The position numbers were made by a program, and so were the translations under genes. DNA of 64,000 bases from Sediminibacterium soli (lineage in GTDB: Bacteria; Bacteroidota; Bacteroidia; Chitinophagales; Chitinophagaceae): positions 555,107 through 619,106 of the forward strand of contig NZ_JAACJR010000008.1 in the NCBI RefSeq assembly GCF_009939225.1, in the 5' to 3' direction. Below the pieces are notes generated by a model. The model had not been told where the DNA came from. It saw only the letters and a program-made list of their open reading frames with translations, and searched no databases. The number at the start of each line of letters is the position of its first letter. Position 1 is the stretch's first letter. Below, one piece after another: positions 60,832 to 64,000 of the stretch.

Positions 60832-61491
60832 TTATTTGTTCCTTCCGGTGAGCATGGGTACGAATGAGAACATATCAAACGCCTCTTCGGTGGCGCTGCC
60901 ATCGGGTTGTTTGGTGAGCCGGAGCATGCGTTGCATATCGCCTTCGCCAACAGGAATGACCATCTGCCCGCCGGTTTTGAGTTGCTGCACCAGTTTGGGC
61001 GGAATGAAAGGCGCGGCCGCGGTGATAATCACTTTGTCGAAGGGCCCATAGGTAGGAAGTCCTTCGAAACCGTCTCCATAAAAGAATTTGATATTGGGAT
61101 ACCTGCTTTTGAAGTGATAGCTTTTCTGCTGGTGATCGTATAGTTTTTTCTGGCGTTCGATGGTGTATACCCATGCGCCCATTTCGGCCAGCACGGTTGC
61201 CTGGTATACGCTGCCGGTGCCGATCTCAAGCACTTTATCCAGCCGCTTTACCTGTAATAACTGCGTCTGGTACGCCACCGTATAAGGCTGTGAAATAGTC
61301 TGTCCCTCCCCGATCGGGAAGGCCCGGTCTTCGTAAGCGATCTTGTCAAAAGCGGAATCGAGAAAATAATGCCGCGGAATATTGTTCATGGCCTCCAATA
61401 CACTTTCATCCGTAATGCCTTTTTCGCGCAAAACATCGATCAGTTTTTTACGCAGGCCTTTGTGCTGGTAACTGTCCTCATACTTTCTCAT
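60832..61491 (-). CDS. pcm: Protein-L-isoaspartate O-methyltransferase
   Basis: Repairs isoaspartyl residues by SAM-dependent methylation; 219 residues from ATG at 61489-61491 (MRKYEDSYQHKGLRKKLIDV). Family signatures: ITDESVLEAMNNIPRHYFLD, GEGQTISQPYTVAYQTQLL, SAM motif VLEIGTGSVYQATVLAEMG (Val replaces the more usual Gly in GTGSGYQ), and KVIITAAAPFIPPKLVQQL. Longer upstream ORF is not family-like. It starts 121 bases after the mutase gene on the same strand. Confidence 0.93.
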   Translation of the reverse strand: MRKYEDSYQHKGLRKKLIDVLREKGITDESVLEAMNNIPRHYFLDSAFDKIAYEDRAFPIGEGQTISQPYTVAYQTQLLQVKRLDKVLEIGTGSVYQATVLAEMGAWVYTIERQKKLYDHQQKSYHFKSRYPNIKFFYGDGFEGLPTYGPFDKVIITAAAPFIPPKLVQQLKTGGQMVIPVGEGDMQRMLRLTKQPDGSATEEAFDMFSFVPMLTGRNK

Positions 61492-61575
61492 AAGCAGGAC
61501 GAATATAGTATACGGGGAGTTGCGCCATGGCGGTGTGAATAGAAAAAAACTGCCGTCTTTTTTTAACACAACACC

Positions 61576-61613
61576 GGCAGCCACCTGCCGGGATGTGGTA
61601 TTCGGCAGCTGCC
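61576..61613 (-). other. Nested inverted repeat between mutase and pcm
   Basis: Outer GGCAGC (61576-61581)/GCTGCC (61608-61613) and inner TGCCG (61586-61590)/CGGCA (61603-61607) pair around a 12-base loop, reaching into the mutase stop codon. No T-run directly follows, so it may be a 3' stabiliser rather than a terminator. Confidence 0.4.
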
Positions 61614-63340
61614 TATTTCAGCTTCATATCCTCGATAATATCCGCAATCTTTTTTTCCAGCGATGCATAGACCCTGTCAAAATCCTCTTTCCTGTCCAGT
61701 TTTGCATTCACACTGAAATAGAATTTGATCTTGGGTTCGGTACCCGAGGGACGGGCCGATATCTTGGAGCCGTCTTCGGTGATGAACTGTAATACATTGC
61801 TCTTGGGCAGTTCGATATGCCAGGTTTCGCCTGTTACCAGGTTCCTGCCCTTTTGCAGCTGGTAATCCAGCAGCTGCACCACTTTTGACCCGGCTATGGA
61901 AGCAGGCGGCTGGCTGCGGTAGCCTTCCATCATGGCAGCGATCTCTTTCTGGCCGTTCATGCCTTTTTTGGTGAGGCTGATCAGGTTCTCGTAGTAAAAA
62001 CCGTACGCGATATACAGCTCGATCATTTTATCGAAGAGGGTGCGGCCTTTGTCTTTTTCGTAAGCGGCCATTTCACAGAGCAGGGCCACGGCGCTTACCG
62101 CATCCTTATCGCGTATCTGGCTTCCGATCATCAGTCCGAAACTCTCCTCCCCTCCCACCACGTAATTCATTTTCCCCTCGAGCTCTTTGATCTTTTCCGC
62201 TATCCATTTAAAACCGGTGAGCACATTGTAACAGGCAACGCCGTTTTTCTCCGCAACCCGGTTGATCATTTCGGTAGTAACGATGGTGGTGATGACCATA
62301 TCGTTGGGCTGTGCGATACCTTTTGCCTTACGCGCTTCCATCATATAGCTGAAAGCAAGCACGGCCGTCTGGTTGCCGTTCATCAGCACCCATTCTCCTT
62401 TGTGATTTTTGACACCGATGCCCACGCGGTCTGCATCGGGATCCGTTCCCAGCAGGATGTTTGCGTCGAGCGCTTTTGCCTTTGCCAGGCCGATGCTCAT
62501 GGTCTCGCTTTCTTCGGGATTGGGATAACCCACCGTGGGGAAATTACCGTCGGGCACGGCCTGTTCTTCCACGATATGCAGGTTGGTAAATCCAAAACGT
62601 TTCAATACCTCGGGCACCAGTTTGATACCGCTGCCGTGAATAGGCGTATATACGATCTTCAGGTCTTTCTGTTTCTCGATCACATCAGGATATACGCTGA
62701 GGCCTTTCACCATATCCATATAGGCCTCGTCCATTTCCCTGCCGATGAGGGTGATATTGTTTTCGCCACCGCTGAATTTCACTTCGTTCACATCCCTGAT
62801 CGCTTCCACTTCGCTGATCACATTGCCATCGTGCGGCGGTACCAGCTGCCCACCGTCGTTCCAGTAGGCTTTGTAACCATTGTATTCTTTGGGATTATGG
62901 GAAGCCGTGCATACCACACCCGCCTGGCAGCCCAGTGTACGGATGGCAAAACTCAGTTCCGGCGTGGGCCGGAGCGAATCAAACAAGAACACTTTGATGC
63001 CATTGGCGCCAAAAACATTGGCCGTGGTTTCTGCAAAGAAGCGGCTGTTGTTACGGCTGTCGTGTGCGATCGCCACTTTGATCTCTGCATTGCCATAGGT
63101 TTTGCGGAGATAATGGGCAAAGCCCTGCGTGGCCATTCCCACCGTGTATTTGTTCATCCGGTTGGTGCCCACGCCCATGATGCCACGCAGTCCGCCGGTA
63201 CCGAACTCGAGGTTCCGGTAAAAAGAATCCGCCAGTTCATCGGGTTTGTCCTGTTGCAGTTGCCGGATGGCGTCCTTGGTAGCCTGGTCATAATTACCCT
63301 GCAGCCATATATCTATGTTTTTCTGTATCGCAGCTTCCAT
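61613..63340 (-). CDS. Phosphohexomutase (phosphoglucomutase/phosphomannomutase, PgcA-like)
   Basis: Converts glucose-1-P and glucose-6-P (or mannose phosphates); 575 residues, close to B. subtilis PgcA. Motifs: FGTGGLRGIMG (46-56), phosphoserine loop CTASHNP (Ser147), Mg2+ loop DPDADR, sugar-binding GGEESFG, and phosphate loop RPSGTEPKIKFYF. It is longer than the GlmM-type enzyme at 43069 and belongs to another mutase subgroup. It starts 47 bases after the phosphoribosyltransferase gene, likely co-transcribed. Confidence 0.9.
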   Translation of the reverse strand: MEAAIQKNIDIWLQGNYDQATKDAIRQLQQDKPDELADSFYRNLEFGTGGLRGIMGVGTNRMNKYTVGMATQGFAHYLRKTYGNAEIKVAIAHDSRNNSRFFAETTANVFGANGIKVFLFDSLRPTPELSFAIRTLGCQAGVVCTASHNPKEYNGYKAYWNDGGQLVPPHDGNVISEVEAIRDVNEVKFSGGENNITLIGREMDEAYMDMVKGLSVYPDVIEKQKDLKIVYTPIHGSGIKLVPEVLKRFGFTNLHIVEEQAVPDGNFPTVGYPNPEESETMSIGLAKAKALDANILLGTDPDADRVGIGVKNHKGEWVLMNGNQTAVLAFSYMMEARKAKGIAQPNDMVITTIVTTEMINRVAEKNGVACYNVLTGFKWIAEKIKELEGKMNYVVGGEESFGLMIGSQIRDKDAVSAVALLCEMAAYEKDKGRTLFDKMIELYIAYGFYYENLISLTKKGMNGQKEIAAMMEGYRSQPPASIAGSKVVQLLDYQLQKGRNLVTGETWHIELPKSNVLQFITEDGSKISARPSGTEPKIKFYFSVNAKLDRKEDFDRVYASLEKKIADIIEDMKLK

Positions 63341-63387
63341 TGTATCAGTGTTTTCAGCAAGTTAAGGATAAGTGAGAAAAATACGGG

Positions 63388-63888
63388 CTATGCAATATAG
63401 GCGCCCGTTACTTCGCCGTTGTCCACTTCCACCTGGATATGGTCCTGTAAGGTAGTGGCCATGGACAGCCCCACATGATCGGGTTTTACGGGAAATAATT
63501 TATGCATCCGCTCCACCAGAACAAGCGTACGGATGGTGCGCGGGTGGTACTGCAGCAGGGGTTTCAGTGCATAAAGCAGCGTTTTGCCGCTGTTGGATAC
63601 ATCATCCGCCACCACTACATGCAGACCGTCGAAGTTCATAGCGCTGCTCAGCTCTACGTTCACCGGGTGCGTTTTATCGAGTGCGGCCGATATCACATCG
63701 ATGCGGTTGGGAATATGTTCCTGCAGAAATTTACCCACTTTTTCCGCGATCACGGTTCCGCTGTTCCTGATACCGATGATCACTACGGGCGCATCATCTC
63801 CGCTGAGCTCTTCGGCAAGTTCGAGTGCAAGCCGTTTCAGTTTGTGTATCGCCTCTTCTTTGCTGAGTATGTAATTCCTGTTGGCCAT
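63388..63888 (-). CDS. PyrR-like phosphoribosyltransferase
   Basis: Type I phosphoribosyltransferase, 166 residues, ATG at 63886-63888. The PRPP-binding loop is VVVADDVSNSGKTLL (about 90-104), the earlier PPi loop IGIRNSGTVIAE (about 38-49), and VERMHKLFPVKPDHVGLSMA (about 125-144) resembles the PyrR/uracil-PRTase hood. It may be a PyrR-like regulator or a base salvage enzyme; the substrate cannot be read. No pyr genes are adjacent; the mutase follows. Confidence 0.82.
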   Translation of the reverse strand: MANRNYILSKEEAIHKLKRLALELAEELSGDDAPVVIIGIRNSGTVIAEKVGKFLQEHIPNRIDVISAALDKTHPVNVELSSAMNFDGLHVVVADDVSNSGKTLLYALKPLLQYHPRTIRTLVLVERMHKLFPVKPDHVGLSMATTLQDHIQVEVDNGEVTGAYIA

Positions 63889-63982
63889 ATGGATGGGTTA
63901 CCCTCCAAAATAACGACAATAATTTGGCATTGACACAGGTGCGCAAGGGTGCGGGCCTGTTTTTCAAGCTGCCCAAAACCAT

Positions 63983-63990
63983 TACCTTAG
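63983..63990 (+). promoter_or_regulatory. Possible -7 box (TACCTTAG) for a gene beyond the window
   Basis: One base off TAnnTTTG, on the plus strand within the last 20 bases. By analogy with the leaderless arrangements at 44591 and 52802, a plus-strand gene may start just past base 64000. No coding sequence is visible. Confidence 0.2.
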
Positions 63991-64000
63991 CGCTCAAACA

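Overview
The window looks like chromosomal DNA of a Bacteroidota bacterium, most likely family Chitinophagaceae. Supporting signs are many TAnnTTTG-type -7 promoter boxes, few Shine-Dalgarno sequences, an abundance of secreted peptidases, a SusC-like/OMP beta-barrel protein, an ECF sigma factor paired with an outer-membrane barrel gene, DUF2723 (GT117), PIG-L and DUF6702 proteins, and intergenic spacers filled with short degenerate word repeats. No insertion sequence, prophage, CRISPR array, rRNA or replication origin was seen. One tRNA (His) is present.

Layout. 1-5.97 kb: D-Ala-D-Ala ligase (cut by the window edge), a candidate small RNA, a 2[4Fe-4S] ferredoxin divergent from a LuxC-like acyl-CoA reductase, an HtrA/DegP protease and a GH13 enzyme. 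6-19.5 kb: an APC permease; an apparent operon of a PIG-L deacetylase, two tiny membrane proteins and a sodium:solute symporter; an M14 peptidase divergent from gamma-glutamyltransferase and a DinB-like protein; mannonate dehydratase; an SMP-30-like propeller; and a TPR histidine kinase. 21.7-28 kb: a seven-gene operon that reads as the non-phosphorylative L-fucose pathway (permease, mutarotase, dehydrogenase, lactonase, 2-keto-3-deoxy-L-fuconate dehydrogenase, FAH-type hydrolase, secreted YhcH), facing an IclR regulator across a palindromic operator. The L-fuconate dehydratase step is missing.

28-38 kb: SRPBCC, PepSY and methyltransferase genes; a MORN-like secreted protein; an ECF sigma factor translationally overlapped with a protein that has a cytoplasmic head, one TM helix, a long low-complexity linker and a C-terminal beta-barrel; an esterase; an M1 peptidase with HupE; and a divergent DUF6702 gene. 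38-54.7 kb: CNNM-type CBS protein, GT39, PAP2, methyltransferase, GlmM, cysteine desulfurase, a VWA/MoxR-like ATPase pair, DUF2723, MtaB and an orphan UpxY/NusG-like factor. A perfect 565-bp tandem duplication lies between the VWA and DUF2723 genes and makes an in-frame chimeric ORF. 54.7-64 kb: S41 tail-specific protease, tRNA-His, DUF445, a large OMP barrel, Pcm, a phosphohexomutase and a PyrR-like phosphoribosyltransferase.

The most notable signals are the sigma/trans-envelope-barrel module, the exact tandem duplication with its fused gene, the candidate small RNA beside the ferredoxin gene, the very small membrane proteins coupled to the symporter, the Lys-to-Asn change in the presumed L-fucose dehydrogenase, and the families of intergenic word repeats, two of which form long near-perfect hairpins between convergent genes. 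All functional calls are from reading the sequence; no database search was run.
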